DNA of 64,000 bases, from positions 1-64,000 of the forward strand of contig CAYNRU010000050.1 in NCBI GenBank assembly GCA_964399635.1, in the 5' to 3' direction. This DNA is from UBA4615 sp964399635 (GTDB lineage Bacteria; Pseudomonadota; Gammaproteobacteria; Burkholderiales; Burkholderiaceae_E). Positions 24,574-32,871 of this stretch are shown here, one piece after another (position 1 is the first letter of the stretch; every line of letters begins with the position of its first letter). A model generated the notes under the pieces. The model saw only the letters and a program-made list of their open reading frames with translations, did not search any database and had not been told where the DNA came from. Both the position numbers and the translations under genes were made by a program.

Positions 24574-25118
24574 GCGAACACCTCGGCCTGCGCCAGCGGC
24601 ACGCCGCTGCGGTCTTTCGCGGACAGCTTCGGCTCGGCGCCGGCGAGGGGCCACTCGACGCGGATCGCCGGGTCGTCCCAGGCGACGCAGCGCTCGTGCT
24701 CGGGCGCGTAGTAGTCGGTAGTCTTGTAGAGGAAGTCGGCCGTCTCGGACAGCACCAGGAAGCCGTGCGCGAACCCGGCCGGCACCCAGAACTGGCGCTT
24801 GTTGTCGGCTGAGAGCTCCACGCCGTGCCAGCGCCCGAAGGTGGCCGACGAGCGGCGCAGGTCGACGGCGACGTCGAACACCGCGCCCTGCACGACGCGC
24901 ACCAGCTTGCCCTGCGCCTGGCTCAGCTGGTAGTGCAGGCCGCGCAGCACGCCGCGGCCGCTGCGGGAGTGGTTGTCCTGAACGAAATCGGGGCTCGCGC
25001 CGGTGAGCTCGCGGAACACGCGCGCGTTGTAGCTCTCCATGAAGAAGCCGCGCTCGTCGCCGAACGCGGTCGGCTCGAGCAGGATCAGGCCTTCGATCGA
25101 TGTCTTGATTGCCTTCAT
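24570..25118 (-). CDS. rmlC: dTDP-4-dehydrorhamnose 3,5-epimerase
   Basis: A 182-residue cupin epimerase acting on dTDP-4-keto-6-deoxyglucose. Conserved blocks are ERGFFMESYN, VQDNHSRSGRGVLRGLHYQ with the catalytic His of the RGLHYQ motif, VFDVAVDLRRSS with the general base pair, and FWVPAGFAHGFLVLS. ATG 25118 was chosen since upstream codons would be antisense of rmlA. It follows rmlA by 10 bp and overlaps rmlD by four bases. Confidence 0.98.
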   Translation of the reverse strand: MKAIKTSIEGLILLEPTAFGDERGFFMESYNARVFRELTGASPDFVQDNHSRSGRGVLRGLHYQLSQAQGKLVRVVQGAVFDVAVDLRRSSATFGRWHGVELSADNKRQFWVPAGFAHGFLVLSETADFLYKTTDYYAPEHERCVAWDDPAIRVEWPLAGAEPKLSAKDRSGVPLAQAEVFA

Positions 25119-25128
25119 CGCCAGGGCC

Positions 25129-26013
25129 TCAGAAGATCCGTTCCTGCGGCAGGCGCGCCAGATACTGGCCGTAGCTGCTCTTGCCGAGCTCGGCGGCCAG
25201 CCGCGCGAGCTGCTCGTCGTCGATCCAGCGCTTGCGCCAGGCGACCTCCTCGGGGCTGCCGATGCGCAGGCCCTGCCTGCGCTCGACCGTCTGGATGAAG
25301 ACGCCGGCATCGATCAGCGACTCGTGGGTGCCGGTGTCGAGCCACGCGCTCCCGCGGCTGAGCACGTGGACGTCGAGCTTGCCGCGCTCGAGGTACACGC
25401 GGTTCAGGTCGGTGATCTCGAGCTCGCCGCGCGGCGAGGGCCGGAGGTCGCGCGCGATGGACACCACGTCGCGGTCGTAGAAGTACAGGCCGGTGACCGC
25501 GTAGCGGCTCTTGGGCCTGGCCGGCTTCTCCTCGAGGCTGATCGCACGCCCGGCCTCGTCGAACTCCACCACGCCGTAGCGCTCGGGATCCTGGACCGGG
25601 TAGGCGAAGACCGTCGCGCCGTCGGTGCGCGCGGCGGCACGCTCGAGCTCGCGCCCGAGGTCCTGCCCGTAGAACAGGTTGTCGCCGAGCACCAGCGCCG
25701 ACATGTGGTTGCCGATGAACGCATCGCCGATCAGGAAAGCCTGGGCCAGGCCGTCGGGCGAGGGCTGGACGGCGAACGAGAAGTTCACGCCCCATTTGGA
25801 GCCGTCTCCGAGCAGCTGCTCGAAGCGCGGCGTGTCCTGCGGCGTGGAGATGATCAGGATGTCCCGGATGCCGGCGAGCATCAGCGTCGCGAGCGGGTAG
25901 TAGATCATCGGCTTGTCGTACACCGGCATCAGCTGCTTGGACACCGCCAGCGTGCACGGATGCAGCCGGGAGCCGGAGCCGCCGGCCAGCACAATTCCCT
26001 TTCGCGTCGTCAT
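25129..26013 (-). CDS. rmlA: Glucose-1-phosphate thymidylyltransferase
   Basis: A 294-residue enzyme forming dTDP-glucose from dTTP and glucose 1-phosphate. The N-terminal nucleotide loop is LAGGSGSRLHPCT, followed by VSKQLMPVYDKPMIYYPL. Metal and sugar contacts are in LVLGDNLFYG and YGVVEFDEAG. The C-terminal part carries AWLDTGTHESLIDA. The start overlaps the rmlB stop as ATGA. The product feeds both the rhamnose branch (rmlBCD) and the FdtA/FdtB branch near 32 kb. Confidence 0.98.
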   Translation of the reverse strand: MTTRKGIVLAGGSGSRLHPCTLAVSKQLMPVYDKPMIYYPLATLMLAGIRDILIISTPQDTPRFEQLLGDGSKWGVNFSFAVQPSPDGLAQAFLIGDAFIGNHMSALVLGDNLFYGQDLGRELERAAARTDGATVFAYPVQDPERYGVVEFDEAGRAISLEEKPARPKSRYAVTGLYFYDRDVVSIARDLRPSPRGELEITDLNRVYLERGKLDVHVLSRGSAWLDTGTHESLIDAGVFIQTVERRQGLRIGSPEEVAWRKRWIDDEQLARLAAELGKSSYGQYLARLPQERIF

Positions 26014-27083
26014 TTCGTCACCGCCTCGCGGCCCGCGTAGTTGTGCTTCATCCATTCCTGATAGCGGCCGGACGTCACGCCCTCGACCCAGTCGGCATGG
26101 TCCAGGTACCAGCGCACCGTCTTGCGTATGCCGGTCTCGAAGGTCTCGGCGGGGCGCCAGCCGAGCTCGGCTTCGATCTTGCGCGCATCGATCGCGTAAC
26201 GCCGGTCGTGGCCCGGCCGGTCCTTGACGTAGGTGATCAGCCGCTCGCGCGGGCCCGCCGGATCCGGGCGCATCTCGTCGAGCAGCGCGCATACGGTCCG
26301 CACGATCTCGATGTTGGACTTCTCGTTCCAGCCGCCGACGTTGTAGGTCTCGCCCAGGCGCCCCCGCGCGAGCGCCATGCGGATCGCCTCGCAGTGGTCG
26401 CCCACGTAGAGCCAGTCGCGCACGTTCAGCCCGTCGCCGTAGACCGGCAGCGGCTCGCCGCGCAGCGCGCGCGTGATCACCAGCGGGATCAGCTTCTCGG
26501 GGAACTGGTAGGGGCCGTAGTTGTTCGAGCAGTTGGTCGTGACGACCGGCAGCCCGTAGGTGTGGTGCCAGGCGCGCACGAGGTGGTCCGAGGCCGCCTT
26601 GGAGGCGCTGTAGGGGCTGTTCGGCTCGAACGGATGGGTCTCGGCGAAGGCCGGTGCGCCGGGCTGGAGCGAGCCGTAGACCTCGTCAGTCGAGACGTGC
26701 AGGAAGCGGAAGGCGTCGCGCGCGTCGCCCTGCAGCGCCGACCAGTACTGGCGCGCCGCCTCGAGCAGCACGAAGGTGCCCTGAACGTTGGTGCGCAGGA
26801 AGGCCTCGGGGCCGAGGATGGAGCGGTCGACATGGCTTTCGGCCGCGAAGTGGACGATCGCGCGCGGGCGGTGCTCGCGCAGCAGGCCCTCGACGAGCGC
26901 GCGATCGCAGATGTCGCCGCGCACGAAGCTGTGGCGCCCATCGCCGTCGAGCGCGGACAGGTTCTCGAGGTTGCCCGCGTAGGTGAGCAGGTCGAGGTCG
27001 ACCACCGGCTCGCCGGTCGCGCGCACCCAGTCGAGAACGAAGTTGGAGCCGATGAAGCCTGCGCCGCCGGTTACGAGGATCAC
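26010..27083 (-). CDS. rmlB: dTDP-glucose 4,6-dehydratase
   Basis: A 357-residue short-chain dehydrogenase family enzyme that makes dTDP-4-keto-6-deoxyglucose. NAD motif: ILVTGGAGFIGSNFV. Active-site features: STDEVYGSL with the Thr-Asp-Glu triad, and YSASKAASDHLV with the Tyr-x3-Lys. NCSNNYGPYQFPEKLIPL is the substrate loop. It is first in the operon rmlBACD, with overlapping or tightly spaced downstream genes. A TATACT -10-like hexamer lies 132 bp upstream. Confidence 0.98.
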   Translation of the reverse strand: MILVTGGAGFIGSNFVLDWVRATGEPVVDLDLLTYAGNLENLSALDGDGRHSFVRGDICDRALVEGLLREHRPRAIVHFAAESHVDRSILGPEAFLRTNVQGTFVLLEAARQYWSALQGDARDAFRFLHVSTDEVYGSLQPGAPAFAETHPFEPNSPYSASKAASDHLVRAWHHTYGLPVVTTNCSNNYGPYQFPEKLIPLVITRALRGEPLPVYGDGLNVRDWLYVGDHCEAIRMALARGRLGETYNVGGWNEKSNIEIVRTVCALLDEMRPDPAGPRERLITYVKDRPGHDRRYAIDARKIEAELGWRPAETFETGIRKTVRWYLDHADWVEGVTSGRYQEWMKHNYAGREAVTK

Positions 27084-27214
27084 GCCGAGGATTCCAGTGC
27101 GGGGTTGCGGGAGAAGCAGGCGAGAGTGTGGCCCGGGCCGTCCGCACGCGCTGCCAACTATTGCCCCGAAACCCGCACGAAGGCATGCGCCACGGCCTAT
27201 CTGCGCGACCTCTT

Positions 27215-27220
27215 AGTATA
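27215..27220 (-). promoter_or_regulatory. Possible -10 element of the rmlBACD operon
   Basis: TATACT on the minus strand, 132 bp before the rmlB ATG, is the best -10 match in the 286-bp divergent region between rmlB and the GT2 gene. No good -35 is seen at 16-18 bp. The rest of that gap shows no gene. Confidence 0.3.
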
Positions 27221-27369
27221 GCGTCCGGTCGCGATCGAAGCCCTGCTGCCGGCGGGAGGTGACGCGGGCCGGTCGGACCGGGCAAGGCGCGTGACCAACG
27301 ACACGCCGCAGGAGGCCTCCGACGACATCGATCACACAATTGTTACGCGATAGCTGGCACCATTGCCCA

Positions 27370-28656
27370 ATGTTAGACACCGTGATCGGCCCCCCAGCAG
27401 TCTCGGTCGAGCCCCCCCCCGAATCGAGTGAGTCACCCGCTGCCGCGGAGGTCATGTTGCAGTCGCTCGCGGTCAATGCCGCAGTGCCCGTTTCGGAGAT
27501 CGGCTCACTCTGGTCGACGATCGGCTCCGCGGCATCGTCCGACACATCCCCATCCGCGACACCGGGCACCGCGCCCGAGCTGTCCATCGTCGTTCCCACG
27601 TTCAACGAGTCGGCCAACGTCGAGGAGCTGGTACTTCGGCTCGACCTGACGCTGCGCGGCCTGGCTTGGGAGGTGGTGTTCGTCGACGACGACTCGCCCG
27701 ACGAGACCGCGGCGACAGTACGCCAGCTGGCCCAGCGCGACCCTCGCGTCCGCGTGATCCAGCGCATCGGCCGGCGCGGGCTGTCCTCGGCCTGCGTCGA
27801 GGGCGTGCTCGCCACCAGCGCACCCTACGTGGCGGTGATGGACGCAGACCTGCAGCACGACGAGGCGATCCTGCCGCGGATGCTGCAGGCGCTGCGCGGG
27901 GGCAAGGTCGACATCGCCGTCGGCAGCCGCTACGTGGCGGGCGGCGGCATCGGACAATGGGACGGGCAGCGCGCCTCGATCAGCCGGCTCGCGACTCGGC
28001 TCAGCCGCACGGTGGTACCGGCGGAGCTCAAGGACCCGATGAGCGGGTTCTTCATGATCCGGCGCGACGCGTTCATGGCGCGGGTGCGCGGGCTGTCGTC
28101 GCTGGGCTTCAAGATCCTGGTCGACCTCTTCGCCTCGAGCGAGCAGCCGCTGCGCTTCGTCGAGGTGCCCTTCCAGTTCCGCGCGAGGCATGCCGGCGAG
28201 AGCAAGCTGGACAACCAGGTCGCATGGGACTACGGGATGCTGCTGCTCGACAAGCTCGTCGGGCGCTGGATCCCGGTGCGCTTCATCTCGTTCGGGCTCA
28301 TTGGCGGCGCGGGCGTCGCGGTGCACATGGCGGTGCTGGCGGCGGTGTTCCAGTCGGGCCTCACCCGATTCTCGGTGGGCCAGGCGGTGGCCACCGGCGT
28401 GGCGATGGTGTTCAACTTCTTCGTCAACAACATGCTGACCTACCGCGACCGGCGCCTGCGCGGCGCGAAGATGGTCAAGGGCCTGGCGACCTTCGCGCTG
28501 GTGTGCAGCGTGGGCGCGATCGCCAATGTGGGCATCGCGGAGTACCTGTTCAGCCATCGGCAGGGCTGGGTGCCGGCAGCGCTGGGCGGCATCCTGGTCG
28601 GCGCCGTCTGGAATTTCGCGACCTCGGCGTTCTACACCTGGGGCAAGCGCGGTTGA
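27370..28656 (+). CDS. GT2 glycosyltransferase fused to a GtrA-like membrane domain
   Basis: A 428-residue protein. Residues 1-68 are low-complexity, rich in Ser, Pro and Ala. A GT2 domain follows with LSIVVPTFNE (71-80), the nucleotide-binding VFVDDDSPD (Asp106-108) and MDADLQHD (metal site around Asp158-160), like dolichyl-phosphate mannose synthase and GtrB. From about residue 300 there are four hydrophobic helices of GtrA type (FISFGLIGGAGVAVHM onwards) that anchor the enzyme and may flip the product. It would make a polyprenyl-phosphate-linked monosaccharide. The next gene, a GT39-like protein, is a natural user of such a donor. No clear ribosome site precedes ATG 27370. Confidence 0.88.
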   Translation: MLDTVIGPPAVSVEPPPESSESPAAAEVMLQSLAVNAAVPVSEIGSLWSTIGSAASSDTSPSATPGTAPELSIVVPTFNESANVEELVLRLDLTLRGLAWEVVFVDDDSPDETAATVRQLAQRDPRVRVIQRIGRRGLSSACVEGVLATSAPYVAVMDADLQHDEAILPRMLQALRGGKVDIAVGSRYVAGGGIGQWDGQRASISRLATRLSRTVVPAELKDPMSGFFMIRRDAFMARVRGLSSLGFKILVDLFASSEQPLRFVEVPFQFRARHAGESKLDNQVAWDYGMLLLDKLVGRWIPVRFISFGLIGGAGVAVHMAVLAAVFQSGLTRFSVGQAVATGVAMVFNFFVNNMLTYRDRRLRGAKMVKGLATFALVCSVGAIANVGIAEYLFSHRQGWVPAALGGILVGAVWNFATSAFYTWGKRG

Positions 28657-28660
28657 TCCG

Positions 28661-30301
28661 ATGAAGCGCGTCGCACCCGACCTCGTCCTCTCGTCTGACC
28701 GCCAGCGGTCCGCGAGCGGCGACGCGAGCACGGGATTCGGCGCCGCGCTGCTGGTCGCCGTGGCAACGGCCGCGGTGGCCGTGCTCGCGCTGTGGCCGGT
28801 GGGCGCCGGCAACGACCAGGGGCTCTTCGTCCACTACGGCCGGCTGATCCGCGACGGCGCGACGCTGTACCGCGACGTCTGGGACAACAAGCAGCCCGGC
28901 ATCTTCGCCTGGTACGCGGTGGCCGGCGCCCTCTTCGGCGACGGCTGGCCGGCCGCCCGCCTCGCCTATGCGCTGTGGCTCGGCGCCGGCGCCGGCGTCG
29001 CGTCCGCGATCTGCCGGATCGTCGCGCCGCGCACCAACGCCTGGCTGCTCGCGCCGGTGCTCACGGTCGGCATCGCGCTGTTGCGCACCAACTCCGAACG
29101 CCCGGCGCAGGTCGAGGCGCTGATGGGGCTGCCGCTGTCGGCCCTGCTGCTGCTCTGCCTGATCGAGCCGGCCACCGTTGCCGGGCGCCGCTGGCGCTGG
29201 GTCGCGGCGGGCGCGCTGACCGGCGTGGTCTCGGCCCTCAAGGCGGTGCTCGCGCCGGTGGCCGCGACGATCATCGCGGCCGGCCTGATCTGGCGTCTCG
29301 CGCGCGGCGAGATCTCGGTCGTCCGCGGCGTCGCCGCGATCGGGCTGAGCCTGGTCGGCTTTGCCTGCGTGTGGGCGCCGGTCTTCGGTTATTTCCAGGT
29401 GCGCGGCGCGATGCCCGAGTTCCTGTGGACGATGTTCGGCTACTCCAGCCAGGTGATGCAGCAGGTCGAGATGCAGAAGCCTGCAATGCTGATCGGCGCG
29501 CTGCGCTGGCTGGCGGTCACGGTCGGGCTGCTGCTGCCGGCGGTCGCGCTCTACGCCTGGCGCACGCTGCGGCGGCGTCGCGCCGGCCCGGATACGCTGC
29601 TGCTCTCGGCCTGCCTGGGCTGGGTAGTCGTGGGCCTCGCGATGATCGTCCTGCAGCGGTTCTCGTGGTGGGACACCCACATGGACCTGATCGCATGGCC
29701 GATCGGGCTGCTCGCCGCGCTGGGCCTCGCCCGCCCGGAACCCGCCGGTTTCGCGCGGCCCGCCGACCGCAACCTGTCGCGGCTCGTGCTGGCGCTCGCC
29801 GCAGTGGCGCTGCTGGCCCACGGCGCGCGCTTCGGCCAGCGCCTGCTGCGCGACCCCGACTGGCCCAAGCCGCGCATCGAGGTCGAGGCGCTGGCCATCG
29901 CGCAGCGGGTGGCGCAGGCCGCCCGCACGCCCTGCGGCACCGTCTACGCGATCGGCGACCAGGCCGGCGTGGAGCGTGCCACCGGTCTGCGCCAGGCGAT
30001 CCCCACGCACGGCCTGTGGTTCGGCGCCTTCCTGCCCGCGCAGATGCGCCGCCTGCCGGCGGAACTGCAGGCGGCGCGCCCCGACCTGGTCTACTTCGAC
30101 GGCAACGAGCACCGCGACTTCCTCCGCCGGCTCCCTGCGGAGACTGCGGTGCTCGACGCCTGGCTTGCGCGCGACTACGAGCGGCGCGATTCCGACGGCT
30201 TCGAGGGGCAGTGGTGGCAGCGCCGCGTCGGCCCCGACGATGCCGCGACCTGCCCGGCGCCCCTGCCGTTCAGGATCCCGGCGAGCGCGGCCCCCGCCTG
30301 A
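28661..30301 (+). CDS. GT39/ArnT-like polytopic glycosyltransferase
   Basis: A 546-residue membrane protein with about 11-12 hydrophobic helices and a C-terminal hydrophilic domain from about residue 400. The first periplasmic loop has GNDQGLFVHYGRLIRDGATL followed by NKQPGIFAWYA, the acidic-residue loop of PMT/ArnT-like lipid-linked sugar transferases. It starts 4 bp after the GT2-GtrA stop and so forms a unit with it. It would transfer the sugar from the polyprenyl carrier to a polymer, lipid or protein in the periplasm. Its last 32 bases overlap the tail of the opposite-strand SURF1 gene. Confidence 0.85.
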   Translation: MKRVAPDLVLSSDRQRSASGDASTGFGAALLVAVATAAVAVLALWPVGAGNDQGLFVHYGRLIRDGATLYRDVWDNKQPGIFAWYAVAGALFGDGWPAARLAYALWLGAGAGVASAICRIVAPRTNAWLLAPVLTVGIALLRTNSERPAQVEALMGLPLSALLLLCLIEPATVAGRRWRWVAAGALTGVVSALKAVLAPVAATIIAAGLIWRLARGEISVVRGVAAIGLSLVGFACVWAPVFGYFQVRGAMPEFLWTMFGYSSQVMQQVEMQKPAMLIGALRWLAVTVGLLLPAVALYAWRTLRRRRAGPDTLLLSACLGWVVVGLAMIVLQRFSWWDTHMDLIAWPIGLLAALGLARPEPAGFARPADRNLSRLVLALAAVALLAHGARFGQRLLRDPDWPKPRIEVEALAIAQRVAQAARTPCGTVYAIGDQAGVERATGLRQAIPTHGLWFGAFLPAQMRRLPAELQAARPDLVYFDGNEHRDFLRRLPAETAVLDAWLARDYERRDSDGFEGQWWQRRVGPDDAATCPAPLPFRIPASAAPA

Positions 30302-31037
30302 GCAGCACGTACCAGAGCCACGCCGCCAGCGTCGCCGCGGCGAGCGCGTACCACTGGAACGCATAGCCACGGTGCCGATCGACGCCGGCGCCGGGCTGCA
30401 CCCAGTCGCGCGCCAGCCCGTCGTCCAGCGCCGAGGTCTGGCGCACCAGGAGCGGCTGCACCGACAACCCCGACCAGCGCCGGTACGCATCGAACCCAAA
30501 ATGCTGCCAGATCCGCATGTCGTCGGCGCCGGCGCCGGCGCCCGAGGCGGCGTCGCCGAGCACGATCGGCTGCTGCAGGTCGGCGAGCGCGAGCCCCTCG
30601 ATGCGCACCGGCCCCTCGGGCGTGCGCAGCGGCGGCAGCCGGGCCCGAGCCACCGGGTCCCGGGCGATCCAGCCGCGCAGCACCAGCACGTGCGGCGGCG
30701 GCGCACCGTCGGCGGCCGGGCGCGCGATGCGCAGCGGCGCGAGCACGTGGAAGCCGGCCACGCCGTTGCGGGTGCGGTTGTCCAGGAAGATGGTGTGGGC
30801 CGGGTCGAAGACGCCCTGCACCGAGACGCGCCGGCCGTCGAGCTCGGCCGGCTGCAGCGGCGCCCCGTCGAGCGTCACCGGCGCCAGCGCGAGGGCCGCG
30901 TCGCGCGCCTGCTGCAGCGCGGCCTTCTCGTCGGCCCGGCGCAGCTGCCAGTTGCCGAGCGCCACGGTCAGCGCCATGACTGCCGCGGCCGCGAGCGTCG
31001 GGGCCAGTCGCCGGCGCAGGGTCTGGCGGGCGGTCAA
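30270..31037 (-). CDS. SURF1 family cytochrome oxidase assembly protein
   Basis: A 255-residue protein with two terminal transmembrane helices flanking a periplasmic domain. The first helix ends in ALGNWQLRRADEKAAL, the SURF1 hallmark. FLDNRTRNGVAGFHVLAP and VLRGWIARD are the conserved central blocks, and YAFQWYALAAATLAAW marks the last helix. It helps insert heme a into oxidase subunit I. The best start is TTG at 31037; a GTG or ATG at a sensible place is missing. It belongs with ctaE at 35.2 kb and with the CxxxC protein at 3.6 kb, but is now separated from both by polysaccharide genes. Confidence 0.93.
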   Translation of the reverse strand: MTARQTLRRRLAPTLAAAAVMALTVALGNWQLRRADEKAALQQARDAALALAPVTLDGAPLQPAELDGRRVSVQGVFDPAHTIFLDNRTRNGVAGFHVLAPLRIARPAADGAPPPHVLVLRGWIARDPVARARLPPLRTPEGPVRIEGLALADLQQPIVLGDAASGAGAGADDMRIWQHFGFDAYRRWSGLSVQPLLVRQTSALDDGLARDWVQPGAGVDRHRGYAFQWYALAAATLAAWLWYVLLRRGPRSPGS

Positions 31038-31076
31038 CGGGCTGACCCGGCGGGCCGGCGTGAGATACTCGTCTTC

Positions 31077-31289
31077 GTGAAAATCGTCATTGCCCTGGCA
31101 TTCCTCGCGATCATCGGCAGCCTGGTGTCGGCGCTGTTCTTCATGATGCGCGACAAGGGCCGCACGCGGAACACCGTGCGTGCGCTCGGCGTGCGTGTCG
31201 GCCTGTCGATCGGCCTGTTCGTGTTCCTGCTCGTCGCGCACCAGCTCGGCTGGATCCAGAGCCACGGCGTGCCGATCGGCGTGCGCTGA
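31077..31289 (+). CDS. DUF2909-type twin-transmembrane protein
   Basis: A 70-residue protein with two hydrophobic helices (about residues 2-24 and 43-62) and the linker MMRDKGRTRNTVRALGVRVG, the pattern of the small DUF2909 proteins found beside SURF1 in betaproteobacteria. It begins with GTG at 31077 and diverges from SURF1 with a 39-bp gap. Its biochemical role is unknown; position links it to oxidase assembly. Confidence 0.85.
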   Translation: MKIVIALAFLAIIGSLVSALFFMMRDKGRTRNTVRALGVRVGLSIGLFVFLLVAHQLGWIQSHGVPIGVR

Positions 31290-31318
31290 CGCACGCCGGC
31301 CCGGTTGCAGCCCGCCGA

Positions 31319-32452
31319 TCAGCCGCGGGCGGCCTGCGGCTCGGGCGCAGCCTCGCGGACCGCCCCGCGCACCGCCTCTAGCACGCGCTCGACGTGGGCG
31401 GCCGACATCTGCGGACCGATGGGCAGGCTGAGCACCTGCTCGTGAATCCGCTCGCTGATCGGCAGCGACAGCCCGGCCATGTCCCGGAAGGCGCCCTGGC
31501 GGTGCGGCGCGGTGGGATAGTGGATCAGCGTGGCCACGCCGGCCGCCTCGAGCCGCCGCTGCAGGCCGTCGCGGTCGGGGTGGCGCACCACGAACAGATG
31601 CCACACCGGATCGGCCCATTCGGGCACCGCCGGCAGCACCAGCCCGCAGCCCGCAAGGCCGGCGCGATAGGTCGCCGCGATCCGTGCGCGGCGCGCATTC
31701 CATTCGTCCAGGCGCTCGAGCTTCACGCGCAGCACGGCGGCCTGGATCGGGTCCAGCCGCGAATTGAAGCCGCGCAGCTCGTGCACGTACTTCACGCTCG
31801 AGCCGTAGTTGCGCAGCATCCGAAGGCGCTTCTCGAGGGCCGGATCGGAGGTGGTGATCGCGCCCGCGTCGCCTAGGGCGCCGAGGTTCTTGCCGGGATA
31901 GAAGCTCCATGCGACCGCGTCGCCGTGGGCGCCGATGCGCCGGCCCCGATAGCGCGCGCCCTGCGCCTGCGCGGCGTCCTCGATGACCTTCAGCCCGTGC
32001 CTGCGGGCGACCGCGATGATCGGATCGAGGTCGGCCGGCTGGCCGTACAGGTGTACCGGGATCACCGCTCGCGTGCGCGGCCCGATCGCGGCCTCGATCC
32101 GGGCGGGGTCGATGTTGAAGGTGGCCGGATCGGGCTCGACCGGCACCGGCACCGCACCGACCTGGGCGACCGCGAGCCAGGTCGCGATGTAGGTGTTGGA
32201 CGGGACGATCACCTCGTCGCCGCGCCCGACACCCAATGCGACCAGCGCCAGGTGGAGCGCGTCCAGCCCGTTGCCCACGCCGATGCACGCATCGGCCTCG
32301 CAGTGCCGCGCAAAGGCCGCCTCGAAGCGCTCGACCTCGGGTCCGCCGATGTAGTGGCCCGATTGCAGCACGCCGGCCACCGCCGCGTCGATCTCGGCGC
32401 GCAGTTCGTCGTAGGCCGCGTGAAGATCCAGGAAAGGTACCGGGCCGGTCAT
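31319..32452 (-). CDS. FdtB/QdtB-like dTDP-3-keto-6-deoxyhexose aminotransferase (DegT family)
   Basis: A 377-residue PLP enzyme of the DegT/DnrJ/EryC1/StrS family. PLP contacts: NGLDALHLAL, VIEDAAQAQGA (Asp159) and SFYPGKNLGALGDAGA with the Schiff-base Lys188. It starts at ATG 32452, overlapping the stop of the FdtA-like gene (ATGA), so the two are coupled. Together they should convert RmlB product to dTDP-3-amino-3,6-dideoxy-galactose or -glucose. The exact epimer cannot be told. No acetyltransferase of FdtC/QdtC type lies nearby. Confidence 0.9.
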   Translation of the reverse strand: MTGPVPFLDLHAAYDELRAEIDAAVAGVLQSGHYIGGPEVERFEAAFARHCEADACIGVGNGLDALHLALVALGVGRGDEVIVPSNTYIATWLAVAQVGAVPVPVEPDPATFNIDPARIEAAIGPRTRAVIPVHLYGQPADLDPIIAVARRHGLKVIEDAAQAQGARYRGRRIGAHGDAVAWSFYPGKNLGALGDAGAITTSDPALEKRLRMLRNYGSSVKYVHELRGFNSRLDPIQAAVLRVKLERLDEWNARRARIAATYRAGLAGCGLVLPAVPEWADPVWHLFVVRHPDRDGLQRRLEAAGVATLIHYPTAPHRQGAFRDMAGLSLPISERIHEQVLSLPIGPQMSAAHVERVLEAVRGAVREAAPEPQAARG

Positions 32453-32862
32453 CGTGAGCCCCTCGCATAGGCCAGGAATGCGTCGTAGTCGCGCAGGTAG
32501 TCGCTCTCGTCGTAGAGCTCCGACGCCAGCACCATGCACACTGCGCCACCCGAGAAGCTGCCGAGGTCGCGCCACATGCCAGGCGGAATGTAGAGCCCAC
32601 GATCAGGGCGGTCCAGCCTAAACGAGCGCCGCTCGAATCCATTGTCAACCTGCACATCGAAGGCGCCTGACATCGCAACCATCAACTGCTGCAGTCGCTT
32701 GTGCCCGTGCGCCGCGCGCACCTTTCCAGCAGGCACGTCATAAAGGTAGTACACGCGCCGGATGTCGAACGGTACGTGGATCTGAGACTCCAGCACACTG
32801 AGGCTGCCTCGCGGATCAGTGTGGCGCGGAATCTCAATGACGTGACACTCGGAAATCGGCAT
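32449..32862 (-). CDS. FdtA/QdtA-like dTDP-4-keto-6-deoxyglucose 3,4-ketoisomerase (WxcM-like cupin)
   Basis: A 137-residue cupin. DPRGSLSVLE near residues 16-25, PFDIRRVYYLYDVPAG, then the active-site AHGHKRLQQ (His52 and His54), and YDESDYLRDYDAFL near the end are the FdtA signature. It moves the keto group from C4 to C3 of dTDP-4-keto-6-deoxyglucose before amination by the adjacent DegT enzyme. Base composition is less GC-rich than the oxidase genes around it. It is 9 bp after the GT14 tandem protein, so the three sugar genes form one operon. Confidence 0.9.
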   Translation of the reverse strand: MPISECHVIEIPRHTDPRGSLSVLESQIHVPFDIRRVYYLYDVPAGKVRAAHGHKRLQQLMVAMSGAFDVQVDNGFERRSFRLDRPDRGLYIPPGMWRDLGSFSGGAVCMVLASELYDESDYLRDYDAFLAYARGSR

Positions 32863-32871
32863 AGGTGTCGG

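Noticed and set aside
28550..30706. Open frame of about 700 codons antisense to the GT39-like gene
   Set aside because: No motif, very high Arg/Gln/His content, and a fully supported membrane protein on the other strand.
30270..32678. Very long open frame (about 800 codons) on the minus strand through SURF1 and the aminotransferase region
   Set aside because: Only its last 255 codons are SURF1. The rest is antisense or out of frame with the DUF2909 and aminotransferase genes and has the Arg/Ala/Pro-rich look of GC-driven open frames.
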